This document shows, one piece after another, positions 18,162 to 26,066 of a stretch of DNA of 64,000 nucleotides. Both the position numbers and the translations under genes were made by a program. Below the pieces are notes generated by a model. The model was not told where the DNA came from and ran no database searches. It saw only the letters and a program-made list of their open reading frames with translations. Position 1 is the stretch's first letter. Each line of letters opens with the position of its first letter. This DNA comes from Hydrogenophaga sp040372165 (GTDB taxonomy: Bacteria > Pseudomonadota > Gammaproteobacteria > Burkholderiales > Burkholderiaceae_C), in NCBI RefSeq assembly GCF_040372165.1, contig NZ_BAABWG010000003.1:1-64000 (forward strand), read 5' to 3'.

Positions 18162-18830
18162 TTGACCCTGCTCAGCATCCACCGCGACAGCATCGCAGCA
18201 GCCGTCAGGACCCTGCGATCCGCTGTTCCGCCGCAGGGCCGCTTCATTCTCGGCCTCGCCGGAGCACCCGGCGCCGGTAAGTCCACGCTGGCCGAGGCCT
18301 TGTGCGAGGCATTGGGCGCTGAAGCGGCACTCGTGCCCATGGACGGGTTTCACCTGGCCAATGCCGAGCTGGCACGTCTGGGCAGGGCCGGGCGAAAAGG
18401 CGCACCCGACACCTTTGACGCTGCGGGCTATGCAGCTTTGCTCTCGCGCCTGCGCTCACCCGAGGTTCTGGCCTCTGGCCAGACGGTGTACGCGCCCGCC
18501 TTTCACCGCGAGATCGAGGAGCCGATCGCAGGAGAAATCCCGGTGACCTCGTCCGCTCGCATCCTCATCACCGAGGGCAACTATTTGCTGCTGGACGATC
18601 CCGCCTGGAGAGGTGTCGCCGGTCTACTGGATCAGGTCTGGTACGTTGAAGCAGAAGACGACGCTCTGCGACAAGAACGCCTCCTGGCCCGCCACATCGA
18701 ATTCGGCCGCAACCCGGATCAGGCCAAAGCATGGATCACCGGCACGGACGACCCCAACGCGCGACGAATAGAAGCCACCCGCAAGAAAGCACACAAAGTT
18801 TTTCGCTGGGGAACCGGCTTCGTGCGATAA
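18162..18830 (+). CDS. P-loop nucleoside/sugar kinase-like protein (uridine kinase/PanK/FrcK-like)
   Basis: A 222-aa phosphotransferase of the phosphoribulokinase/uridine kinase superfamily. The Walker A motif is GAPGAGKST at 34-42, followed by VPMDGFHLANAEL (about 59-71), where the Asp and His are typical of the substrate-binding loop. ILITEGNYLLLDDPAW near 130 is the Walker B-like strand, and a lid region with RHIEFGRNPDQAKAW lies near 180. The start is TTG at 18162, directly abutting the cnoX stop with no spacer; no ATG lies upstream of the Walker A motif. The substrate is unknown: homologues are often labelled nucleoside/nucleotide kinase or fructokinase FrcK. Confidence 0.8.
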   Translation: MTLLSIHRDSIAAAVRTLRSAVPPQGRFILGLAGAPGAGKSTLAEALCEALGAEAALVPMDGFHLANAELARLGRAGRKGAPDTFDAAGYAALLSRLRSPEVLASGQTVYAPAFHREIEEPIAGEIPVTSSARILITEGNYLLLDDPAWRGVAGLLDQVWYVEAEDDALRQERLLARHIEFGRNPDQAKAWITGTDDPNARRIEATRKKAHKVFRWGTGFVR

Positions 18831-19566
18831 GCGACTCTCGAGGCATATCTCGTGGCATAGAAAGCAAACCACCTCAAGTGAGGCGGCGCAGCATAACCCG
18901 GTCACGGCGAAGCATGGGACCTTGCTTGGCCGTTGGCATCACGACGACAGCCCTCTGACCAATGCTCACGGGCCAGCGCTGCGTGATGGACTTCTGCCTG
19001 ATGTGGAACCGCACGCCTTCCTCGCCATACGCATGCATGTCGCCAAAACCTTGAGCGCCTTGGTGCGTTCGATCAGCTTGGGCATGATCTTCTCGGTCAC
19101 GGCGTTGGTTCAGGCGTTCATGGTGTGTATGCCTCGCTCTGAGGACAGCTTCAACCCCACCAGCCTAGAGAGACGGGCCCGGCCATACAAGACTCGGATC
19201 TTGAATTGATTGTTTTGTTTGGTGAACAACAGCGGCATGGGCGAACAAACGATTCATGGTCTTTGGGGCCCATGCACTGGCTGACGGTGCTCGACCGCCA
19301 GGGCCGTTACGCCGCTGCCGCGGCGAGATCGTGCCCTCACTATCGGCGTACTTGCGCCAGTACCCGCAAGTAGGCATTGAGCTGAGCCTGCCGGACACTC
19401 ACGTCGCTGTTGAGCTGTATCTCACGCGTTCCGCTGGCCGTGTCGGCACTGTTCAAACACATGCGCCACAGCCTGTCCAACGGCTTTCCTGCCGTCAGGC
19501 TTGAGTGGCTCCATGTGTCGCTCACGGCGGAGCTGATGCACAGAGGGCTGGACCGCGCCTGCTCGT
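18831..19566. other. Decayed intergenic region without an intact gene
   Basis: A 736-bp stretch between the kinase and the mutarotase genes. The only frames are under 100 codons, none with a credible ribosome-binding site. On the minus strand at about 18880-19150 there is a protein-like tail (EEGVRFHIRQKSITQRWPVS) ending at a stop near 18880, with no matching intact N-terminus. On the plus strand at about 19322-19410 there is a LysR-like fragment, listed separately. I read this as debris at the left boundary of the sugar island; I found no transposase or clear terminal repeats. Confidence 0.5.
19322..19410 (+). pseudogene. Fragment resembling a LysR-type effector-binding domain
   Basis: About 30 codons, read GEIVPSLSAYLRQYPQVGIE then LSLPDTHV. 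They resemble the start of the LysR substrate-binding domain, where regulators usually have a leucine-rich helix followed by YPxVxLEL and a short loop. No helix-turn-helix half precedes it and the frame after it does not continue as LysR. If real, it is a remnant. The match is short, so the call is tentative. Confidence 0.35.
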
Positions 19567-20469
19567 TCAGATGATGACTTGTAAGCCCCATCGGGTCCGC
19601 AGGCTCATGGTCTCACCCGGCCTGAGAGCCACCCAGCCTGGTTGACCAGGAAGATGGGGTGCATCAATGGGGTGTGTCACGGGCTCAAAGCAGAACACAG
19701 CGGGTTCGGCTGGGCTGTACAGCAAGCACTCCAGCGCATGCCCTGCCTGGGGTGAGCTCAACTCGCTCTGCATCGTAAGTCGCAGGCGTCGTTCGGGCCA
19801 TTCGATCGTCGCCCGCCCCGACCATCCGCCAAAACCATTGTCGATCACCACGGAACCGACTTCAATACCGGCATTCAGATCCCACCCCCTTGGGAAATCG
19901 TTCTCGTAGCCCGTGGGTATCTTGTCTGGCCCGCTGATCCAGACACCCTCAACCGCGGAGCGAACCGTACAACCAGGTGTTGAGGTGAACCATGGATGCA
20001 GGCCCAACCCAAATGGCATGGCTTCGTCGCTTTCGTTGCGCACGGTCAGGCTTTGGGTCAGGCCTTCCTGCGTGAGTTCGAAGGCTTGCTGTGCCCAGTA
20101 GTTATAGGGACCTCCTCCATAGCCATGAGAACGCAGCTCCATCTGCACCACTCCCTCATCTGGCTGGCGAAGCGTCCAAGGCTGTAGCCAGCCATCACCA
20201 TGTATAGGGTAAGGGTCAGTGGCTGTGTTGGGCGACAAGGGTCGAAAGCGTCCCTCAAAGGCGAACCCTCCGCCTGAGATCCGGTTCGTCCAGGGGACCA
20301 TGGGGTAGCAAGCCGTGCTCTCGATGGCAGGGTTGATACCATCCCAGGCCCGCCACACGTCGACCGATTCTCCCGCCCGGGACCAGGTCCATGCTGTCAC
20401 GGCTCCGCCGCGGGATGGCATGAAGCCCATTCGTTGCCCGGCATGGGCGACCCAGTGAACATCAGACAT
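19567..20469 (-). CDS. Aldose 1-epimerase (mutarotase) family protein
   Basis: The enzyme interconverts alpha and beta anomers of an aldose, here probably arabinose and/or galactose, so that the 1-dehydrogenase receives its preferred anomer. The 300-aa protein carries PYPIHGDGWLQPW (His near 91), FGLGLHPWFTS (His near 155) and the catalytic glutamate in AVFCFEPVTHP near 260. A strong ribosome-binding site, GGAGGGG, precedes ATG 20469. It lies 15 bp after the lactonase gene on the minus strand, and the two are divergent from the SDR dehydrogenase. The context supports an oxidative sugar pathway. Confidence 0.88.
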   Translation of the reverse strand: MSDVHWVAHAGQRMGFMPSRGGAVTAWTWSRAGESVDVWRAWDGINPAIESTACYPMVPWTNRISGGGFAFEGRFRPLSPNTATDPYPIHGDGWLQPWTLRQPDEGVVQMELRSHGYGGGPYNYWAQQAFELTQEGLTQSLTVRNESDEAMPFGLGLHPWFTSTPGCTVRSAVEGVWISGPDKIPTGYENDFPRGWDLNAGIEVGSVVIDNGFGGWSGRATIEWPERRLRLTMQSELSSPQAGHALECLLYSPAEPAVFCFEPVTHPIDAPHLPGQPGWVALRPGETMSLRTRWGLQVII

Positions 20470-20484
20470 CTGATCCCCTCCAAC

Positions 20485-21414
20485 TCATGAAGACGCCATG
20501 CGCGCTGGCGCCACGCCTGCTTGAGACACCCTGACCGCAAAAAGACCGCCAGCCATGGGTTCGCGGGCCAAGGCGGCCTCATTCAGTCCCTCTCTTGCCG
20601 TGGTGACATACAGCGTGCGCAGATCATCGTCACCAAAGGCGCAACGGGTCACCTGGCTGACAGGCAACTCCACACGCGCAAGCTCTCGCGCCGACACAGG
20701 GTCGCGGCAGGTAACGCACCCGCCACCCCAATGGCACAACCACACCCTGCCCGCTGCATCGACAGTCATACCATCGGGCAAGCCATCTTCTGGCGCCAGC
20801 TGCAGCCAGACCCTGCGAGGGCCCAGCGTTCCCCGTTCCGGATCGAACGGATAAGCGAAGACCGTCGCTCCCGCGGTATCGGTGAACAGCATGGTGCAAC
20901 CCTCGTCGACCCATACCGGCCCATTGGTGACGGGAAATCCATCTTCGAGGCGAGCGGACTGTCCATCCGGCGTGACCCGATACAGCGCGCCTGTCGCCTT
21001 CTGGCAATCAAAGTCCATGCTTCCCACCCAAAATCGGCCCTTCGCGTCGCAGGCGCCGTCATTGAATCGATTGCCCGTGCGGCCTGTTTCTGGACGGACC
21101 CAGATTGGTGGCGCAGGCGTATGGGCGTCTGGCGACCAATGCGCGAGACCACTGCGCATCGCGATGAGCAGCTCGCTTGACTCCTCACGCTCAGCCAGCG
21201 CCGACACCTCTTCCGACAGGCGCCATGCGTGATGGGTACCGGTCGCCACGTGAAGAGCGTGGATCTGGCAGGAGAGGATGTCCACCCAGAACACCTGCTG
21301 GCGGCGAGGGGACCACAAGACCCCTTCGCCCAATCTGGCTTGGCCATTCCACACGCAGCGCATCGACGAGATGTCGACCTCTGGCGCTGCGGGTTGCGAC
21401 CCGGTTTCCGTCAT
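20485..21414 (-). CDS. SMP-30/gluconolactonase-family sugar lactonase
   Basis: A calcium- or zinc-dependent six-bladed beta-propeller lactonase, 309 aa. It is predicted to open the arabinono- or galactono-lactone formed by the neighbouring dehydrogenase. Metal ligands of the family are visible: Glu in LGEGVLWSP (residue 30), Asn in NRFNDGACDAKGRFW (about 119-133), and Asp in LPDGMTVDAAGRVW (about 215). An AGGAGG ribosome-binding site precedes ATG 21414. It heads a two-gene minus-strand unit with the mutarotase and shares the AT-rich divergent promoter with the SDR gene. Confidence 0.88.
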   Translation of the reverse strand: MTETGSQPAAPEVDISSMRCVWNGQARLGEGVLWSPRRQQVFWVDILSCQIHALHVATGTHHAWRLSEEVSALAEREESSELLIAMRSGLAHWSPDAHTPAPPIWVRPETGRTGNRFNDGACDAKGRFWVGSMDFDCQKATGALYRVTPDGQSARLEDGFPVTNGPVWVDEGCTMLFTDTAGATVFAYPFDPERGTLGPRRVWLQLAPEDGLPDGMTVDAAGRVWLCHWGGGCVTCRDPVSARELARVELPVSQVTRCAFGDDDLRTLYVTTAREGLNEAALAREPMAGGLFAVRVSQAGVAPARMASS

Positions 21415-21518
21415 GAATGCCTCCTGTCCGAGCGAAAGTGCTTGACGATGGATCGATTATGGAGGCATATTGATAATAGTTTTTTATATTTTCTGCATAT
21501 ATTAATACGAGTTTTGCA
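21415..21518. promoter_or_regulatory. Divergent promoter region of lactonase and SDR genes with LTTR-like half-sites
   Basis: This 104-bp divergent gap is strikingly AT-rich at 21465-21515. It contains ATTGATAATAGT at 21469-21480 and ATTAAT at 21501-21506. The first closely resembles the ATTGATATCAAT palindrome found between the gbpR-like gene and the aldehyde dehydrogenase gene (23357-23368). The same LysR regulator may therefore act on both divergent promoters. Binding is inferred from similarity alone. Confidence 0.5.
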
Positions 21519-22298
21519 ATGTCACGATCAACACATTCGTCGGCGGTCTATCCCTCACTGAAAGGGCGGCACGTTTTCATCACGGGCGGCGCTACCGGCA
21601 TCGGGGCCGCCATGGTGGAAGCATTTGCGCATCAGGGAGCACAGGTGTCATACGTGGACGTGGCCAATGAAGCAGGCGAGAGCTTGAGCGCGCGCCTGGC
21701 TGCAGAGAGCCTGCCCAAACCCTGGTTCCGAGCGTGCGATGTGAAGGACGTGAACGCATTGCAGGCGGCTATCACGCAGGCCATGCAGACCCACGGCGAC
21801 GTTCACGCCCTGGTCAACAATGTGGCCAGTGATGACCGGCATTCGCTGGAATCGGTGACTGCCGATTACTTCGACGAGCGCATGGCCATCAACCTGCGTC
21901 CCGCGCTGTTCGCCATTCAGTCGGTGGTTCCCGGCATGAAGCGCCTTGGCGGCGGCTCCATCATCAACTTCGGCTCCATAGGCTGGAAGGCCAAACAGGG
22001 GGACTACCCCTGCTATGCGATGGCCAAATCAGCGGCGAACGGCCTCACCCGAGGCATGGCCGGCCCGCTTGGCAAGGACCACATACGGGTCAATACGGTG
22101 ACGCCTGGCTGGGTCATGACGGAGCGCCAGATCAACCTCTGGCTCGACGAGGATGGTGAGCAGAACATCCAGCGCAACCAATGCCTGCCCGACAAGCTTC
22201 AACCCGAGTACCTGGCGAACATGGTGCTGTTTCTCGCGGCCGACGACTCAGCCATGTGCACAGCGCAAGAGTTCACTGTGGACGCGGGCTGGACCTGA
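21519..22298 (+). CDS. SDR-family sugar 1-dehydrogenase (probable L-arabinose/D-galactose dehydrogenase)
   Basis: A 259-aa classical short-chain dehydrogenase. The cofactor loop TGGATGIG is at 22-29, the structural NNVAS at 100-104, and the catalytic Ser153, Tyr166 and Lys170 (YAMAK) are all intact. The C-terminal VTPGWVMTERQ and FTVDAGWT ends resemble D-xylose/D-galactose 1-dehydrogenases of the SDR type. Next to a mutarotase and a lactonase it most likely oxidises an aldopyranose at C1 with NAD(P)+. The Azospirillum L-arabinose dehydrogenase is a Gfo/Idh/MocA protein, so this would be a non-homologous replacement. The start at 21519 has only a weak ribosome-binding site. Confidence 0.85.
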   Translation: MSRSTHSSAVYPSLKGRHVFITGGATGIGAAMVEAFAHQGAQVSYVDVANEAGESLSARLAAESLPKPWFRACDVKDVNALQAAITQAMQTHGDVHALVNNVASDDRHSLESVTADYFDERMAINLRPALFAIQSVVPGMKRLGGGSIINFGSIGWKAKQGDYPCYAMAKSAANGLTRGMAGPLGKDHIRVNTVTPGWVMTERQINLWLDEDGEQNIQRNQCLPDKLQPEYLANMVLFLAADDSAMCTAQEFTVDAGWT

Positions 22299-22338
22299 CA
22301 AGCGCCTGCCGCACGGAAGTATCTGCTGGTGCGCAGGA

Positions 22339-23301
22339 TCAGTCGGCATCCAGGCGCCGCCCGAACTGCGCCAGACTGCACTGCTTGATAGCCTGAACGA
22401 CCACTTTGACACCAGGAGACTGCAGACGGTCGGAGCGCGTGATCAATCCGAAATCGTCCATGTGGCAGGGAAGCTCCATCGGCAACACAGACATCAGCCC
22501 ATGTGAGGCGTAATAGCGAGCGACATCCAGTGCCAACACCGCAATCATGTCGCTTTGCTGCAGCATGCGGGAGATGAACAGCAGCGAGGAAGTCTCTACG
22601 ATGTTGAGTGGAGGTGACAAGCCCTCTTGCTGAAACATCAGGTCAAAACGGTGCCTGAGAACGCTGCCGGCCGGTGGCACCAGCCACGCGGCGCCGTGCA
22701 GATCCCTCAACCCCAACTCGCTCAACTGCATCAGTGGATGGCCCGGTCGCGACACCGCGCAGACGGGCTCCTGGCTGATGGGCTGATACCGAAGATGAGA
22801 CCGGTTGTGTTCCGCAAAGAGCCGGCCCACCACAATGTCGACCTTGCCTTGGTCCAGGCGGTCGAGCAAGACCGGACTGGTTTCAACTTCGATCGATATC
22901 CGCAGATTGGGGTGCTCTCGCTTGACCAAGGCCACTGCCGCCGGCAGCAACGTCAGGCCCGGTGACGTAATGGCGCCGATTCCCACCTGCCCATAGTGCC
23001 CGGATTTGAGCGCCTGCAGCTCGTCGTGCGCCTGATTGAGACTGGCCAGGGCCATCCTGGCATGCCGGATCATGGTTTCGCCATACCAGGTTGGCTTCAT
23101 GCCCCTGGGCAAGCGATCGAACAACGACACCCCCAGCACCTCCTCCAGATCCTTGAGCAGCTTGGAGGCCGCCGGCTGCGTCATGCTGAGCACTTGTGCC
23201 GCCCGGTGGATATTGCCTTCCTCGGCCAACGCGACAAGCAACAGCAGTTGTCGGGTTTTGAGGCGGGCGCGGATGAACCAGTGGTTGTAGGAGGCCGTCA
23301 T
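22339..23301 (-). CDS. gbpR: LysR-family regulator, GbpR type
   Basis: A 320-aa LysR regulator with the winged helix-turn-helix at about 14-75 (KTRQLLLLVALAEEGNIHRA, then TQPAASKLLKDLE) and an effector domain after residue 95. The start MTASYNHWFIRARLKTRQL and the DRLPRGMKPTWYGE segment are characteristic of the GbpR group, which controls galactose/arabinose binding-protein operons in Agrobacterium and Azospirillum. It is divergent from the aldehyde dehydrogenase that heads the plus-strand operon. Two near-identical ATTGATATC sites lie between them. A ligand such as arabinose, fucose or galactose, or a pathway intermediate, is expected but not shown. Confidence 0.85.
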   Translation of the reverse strand: MTASYNHWFIRARLKTRQLLLLVALAEEGNIHRAAQVLSMTQPAASKLLKDLEEVLGVSLFDRLPRGMKPTWYGETMIRHARMALASLNQAHDELQALKSGHYGQVGIGAITSPGLTLLPAAVALVKREHPNLRISIEVETSPVLLDRLDQGKVDIVVGRLFAEHNRSHLRYQPISQEPVCAVSRPGHPLMQLSELGLRDLHGAAWLVPPAGSVLRHRFDLMFQQEGLSPPLNIVETSSLLFISRMLQQSDMIAVLALDVARYYASHGLMSVLPMELPCHMDDFGLITRSDRLQSPGVKVVVQAIKQCSLAQFGRRLDAD

Positions 23302-23324
23302 CAGGGGTTTTCCAGAATGCTGTT

Positions 23325-23368
23325 ATTGATATCTATTTTGATCGAAAAATCATTAGATTGATATCAAT
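23325..23368. promoter_or_regulatory. Candidate GbpR operator: two ATTGATATC palindromes 32 bp apart
   Basis: ATTGATATCAAT at 23357-23368 is a perfect 12-bp palindrome. ATTGATATCTAT at 23325-23336 differs at one base. Their spacing of 32 bp is about three helical turns, so a LysR tetramer could occupy both on one face. The region lies in the 142-bp divergent gap between the regulator and the sugar operon and is AT-rich against a GC-rich background. Confidence 0.6.
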
Positions 23369-23443
23369 TTCTCTTCTAGACTGCTTTGCACTGTTCACAC
23401 ACCGATCGCTGTCCTGCGCAGACATCCAGAAGCGGCCCGTCAA

Positions 23444-24895
23444 ATGAAACTCACTGACATTCGCCTCCAACCCCGCCACTACATCAATGGTGCATGGGTC
23501 AACGGCACCACCACCGGTATCAGCATCAATCCATCCAACACGGCGGAAGTGGTGGCCGAATACGCTCGCGCAGACCGCAACCAGACCGATGACGCCATCG
23601 GAGCCGCAGCAGACGCCTTGCCACAATGGGCGCTGAGCACGCCGCAACGCCGCGCGGAAGCCCTCGACATGGTGGGCAGCGAGTTGCTCGCGCGCAAAGA
23701 GGAGCTCGGAGAGCTGCTGGCACGAGAGGAAGGCAAAACCCTGCCCGAATCCATTGGCGAAGTGGCACGCGCAGGTCAACTGTTCAAGTTCTTTGCCGGC
23801 GAGGCCATTCGCATCCAAGGGGAAACGCTTGCATCGGTGCGTCCCGGCATACAGGTGGACATCACGCGAGAGCCCGTGGGCGTCATCGGCATCATCGCGC
23901 CCTGGAACTTTCCGTTTGCGATACCGGCGTGGAAGATTGCCCCAGCCTTGGCCTACGGCAATACGGTGGTCTTCAAGCCCGCAGAGCTGGTGCCAGCCTG
24001 CGGCTGGGCATTGGCTGAGATCATCAGCCGTAGCGGTTTGCCAGCCGGGGCATTCAACCTGATCATGGGCAGCGGGCGGGAAGTGGGACAGACGCTGATC
24101 GAGCACCCCGCAGTGAACGCTGTGAGCTTCACAGGGTCCGTCGGCACCGGCAAACGAGTGCTGGAGGCGACGACAAGCAGAGGGGCAAAGGTTCAACTGG
24201 AGATGGGCGGAAAGAACCCTCTGGTGGTTCTGGGCGATGCAGACCTGGATCAAGCTGTGGACTGCGCAGTGCAAGGCGCCTACTTCTCCACTGGGCAGCG
24301 GTGCACGGCTTCCAGCCGTTTGATCGTCACCCGAGACATACATGACGCATTTGTGGTGCGCTTGCGCAACCGCCTTGAAGCACTGAAGGTGGGCAACGCG
24401 CTGGAGCGAGGCATCGACATGGGCCCGGTGGTAGACCAGTCGCAACTCGAACAGAACCAAGCCTACCTGAATATTGGACGCGAAGAGGGCGCCGTACACG
24501 TATGGGGTGGAGAGCGCGTCGAGCGCGCCACGCCAGGACACTACATGCTTCCAGCCCTGTTTCTGGCTCAGCCAGAGCACCGCATCGCCAGCGAAGAGAT
24601 CTTCGGACCGGTGGCCTGCGTCATGGAAGCCCAGAACTACGAGCATGCACTGGCATTGGCCAATGACACGCCCTTTGGCCTTTGCGCAGGCATCTGCACC
24701 ACCTCACTGAAACACGCCGTGCATTTCAAGCGACATGCACAGGCAGGCATGACCATGGTGAACCTGCCCACCGCCGGCGTCGACTTCCATGTTCCCTTCG
24801 GCGGAAGAAAAGAGTCCAGCTACGGACCGCGCGAGCAGGGCCGCTACGCTGCCGAGTTCTACACGACCGTCAAGACCAGCTATATGTTGGCCTGA
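23444..24895 (+). CDS. 2,5-dioxovalerate (2-ketoglutarate semialdehyde) dehydrogenase
   Basis: A 483-aa NAD(P)+ aldehyde dehydrogenase. The cofactor motif PWNFPF is at 153-158 with catalytic Asn155, the general base Glu253 (LEMGGKNP) and the nucleophile Cys287 (TGQRCTASSR). The sequence groups with the SSADH/KGSADH branch rather than with lactaldehyde or betaine enzymes. In the non-phosphorylating L-arabinose pathway it oxidises 2-ketoglutarate semialdehyde to 2-oxoglutarate, which fits the dehydratases encoded at 33638 and 35436. It is the first gene after the GbpR operator and so probably the first cistron of the operon. Substrate assignment is by context. Confidence 0.88.
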   Translation: MKLTDIRLQPRHYINGAWVNGTTTGISINPSNTAEVVAEYARADRNQTDDAIGAAADALPQWALSTPQRRAEALDMVGSELLARKEELGELLAREEGKTLPESIGEVARAGQLFKFFAGEAIRIQGETLASVRPGIQVDITREPVGVIGIIAPWNFPFAIPAWKIAPALAYGNTVVFKPAELVPACGWALAEIISRSGLPAGAFNLIMGSGREVGQTLIEHPAVNAVSFTGSVGTGKRVLEATTSRGAKVQLEMGGKNPLVVLGDADLDQAVDCAVQGAYFSTGQRCTASSRLIVTRDIHDAFVVRLRNRLEALKVGNALERGIDMGPVVDQSQLEQNQAYLNIGREEGAVHVWGGERVERATPGHYMLPALFLAQPEHRIASEEIFGPVACVMEAQNYEHALALANDTPFGLCAGICTTSLKHAVHFKRHAQAGMTMVNLPTAGVDFHVPFGGRKESSYGPREQGRYAAEFYTTVKTSYMLA

Positions 24896-24962
24896 ACGGA
24901 CTCCGAATGCTTCATTTCCCGTCACCGACTACATCACAACGAAACACACAGGAGACAAACCC

Positions 24963-25931
24963 ATGAAATCCATGAAAAGACGCGCGCTGAGTCTGGCGCT
25001 GGCACTCACCCCCTTCGCTGGCCTGCTTCCCCAAGCTGCCATGGCAGAGAAACCCCTGGTGCTGGGCTTCAGCCAGGTTGGCGCTGAAAGCGAATGGCGC
25101 ACGGCCAATACCGAATCGATCAAGTCCTCAGCCAAGGCCGCCGACATCACACTCAAATTCTCGGACGCCCAACAAAAGCAGGAGAACCAGATCAAGGCCA
25201 TCCGGTCCTTCATTGCACAGCGGGTGGACGTGATCGCTTTCTCTCCAGTGGTTGAATCAGGGTGGGAGAACGTGTTACGCGAAGCCAAGGCTGCCCGCAT
25301 TCCAGTGGTCCTGACGGACCGAGCCGTTGACGTCAAGGATGACTCGCTATATGTGTCGTTCATCGGCTCCGACTTCGTCGAAGAGGGTCGAAAGGCAGGG
25401 CGTTGGCTACTCGAAGAGATGAAGGACAAAACCGGTCCGATCCACATCGTTGAGCTGCAGGGCACGGTGGGATCAGCCCCGGCGATCGACCGCAAAGCAG
25501 GCTTTGAGGAAGTCATCAAGACCGACTCCAAGTTCAAGATCATCCGGTCGCAAACGGGTGACTTCACGCGCGCCAAGGGCAAGGAAGTGATGGAGGCCTT
25601 CCTCAAAGCCGAAGGAAACAAGATCAACGTGCTGTACGCCCACAACGACGACATGGCCATCGGTGCCATTCAAGCCATCGAGGAGGCGGGCCTCAGGCCA
25701 GCGAAGGACATCACCATCATCTCCATCGACGCTGTCAAGGGTGCGTTTGAAGCCATGATCGCGGGCAAGCTCAATGTGACCGTCGAGTGCAGCCCCTTGC
25801 TGGGCGACCAGTTGATGTCGGTGGTCAAGGATGTCAAAGCCGGGAAATCTGTCCCCAAGCGCATCGTGACCAAGGAAGGCATCTTTCCCATGGAAGTGGC
25901 CAAGCAAGAACTGCCCAATCGCAAATACTGA
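24963..25931 (+). CDS. ytfQ: Sugar ABC transporter periplasmic binding protein, YtfQ type
   Basis: Periplasmic binding protein of the ribose/galactofuranose class (peripla_BP_4). ATG 24963 gives 322 aa with a signal peptide (MKSMKRRALSLALALTPFAG, cut after AMA near residue 29). Mature features such as LVLGFSQVGAESEWRTANTE and the sugar-contacting AHNDDMAIGAI match E. coli YtfQ, which prefers furanose forms of galactose. The ATPase and permeases that go with it (ytfR, ytfT, yjfF) are not adjacent: they lie 5 kb downstream, after a ChvE-GguAB system. This separation is unusual. Confidence 0.9.
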   Translation: MKSMKRRALSLALALTPFAGLLPQAAMAEKPLVLGFSQVGAESEWRTANTESIKSSAKAADITLKFSDAQQKQENQIKAIRSFIAQRVDVIAFSPVVESGWENVLREAKAARIPVVLTDRAVDVKDDSLYVSFIGSDFVEEGRKAGRWLLEEMKDKTGPIHIVELQGTVGSAPAIDRKAGFEEVIKTDSKFKIIRSQTGDFTRAKGKEVMEAFLKAEGNKINVLYAHNDDMAIGAIQAIEEAGLRPAKDITIISIDAVKGAFEAMIAGKLNVTVECSPLLGDQLMSVVKDVKAGKSVPKRIVTKEGIFPMEVAKQELPNRKY

Positions 25932-25997
25932 GAAAGAGTCAGAGCCTGAAAAGACCACTGAGGCGCGAGTCGTAGACGCTCAATGGCTCAGTGGCAT

Positions 25998-26024
25998 AGA
26001 GGCGGCTGCTCAACCGCCTCTTTC
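25998..26024 (+). terminator. Hairpin between the two binding-protein genes (attenuator-like)
   Basis: AGAGGCGG (25998-26005) pairs perfectly with CCGCCTCT (26014-26021) around an 8-base loop, followed by a pyrimidine-rich TTCTCT. It sits in the 135-bp gap between ytfQ and chvE. It could partly terminate transcription or protect the upstream mRNA 3' end, keeping the binding protein more abundant than the membrane subunits. The U-tract is imperfect, so partial termination is more likely than full. Confidence 0.55.
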
Positions 26025-26066
26025 TCTGCCCGCCAGCCATCACCACAAGATCAACTGGAGACACGT

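Noticed and set aside
17061..18353. A 430-codon minus-strand frame opposite the thioredoxin-like gene
   Set aside because: The plus strand encodes a clear thioredoxin fold with WCGPC; the opposite frame has no recognisable family.
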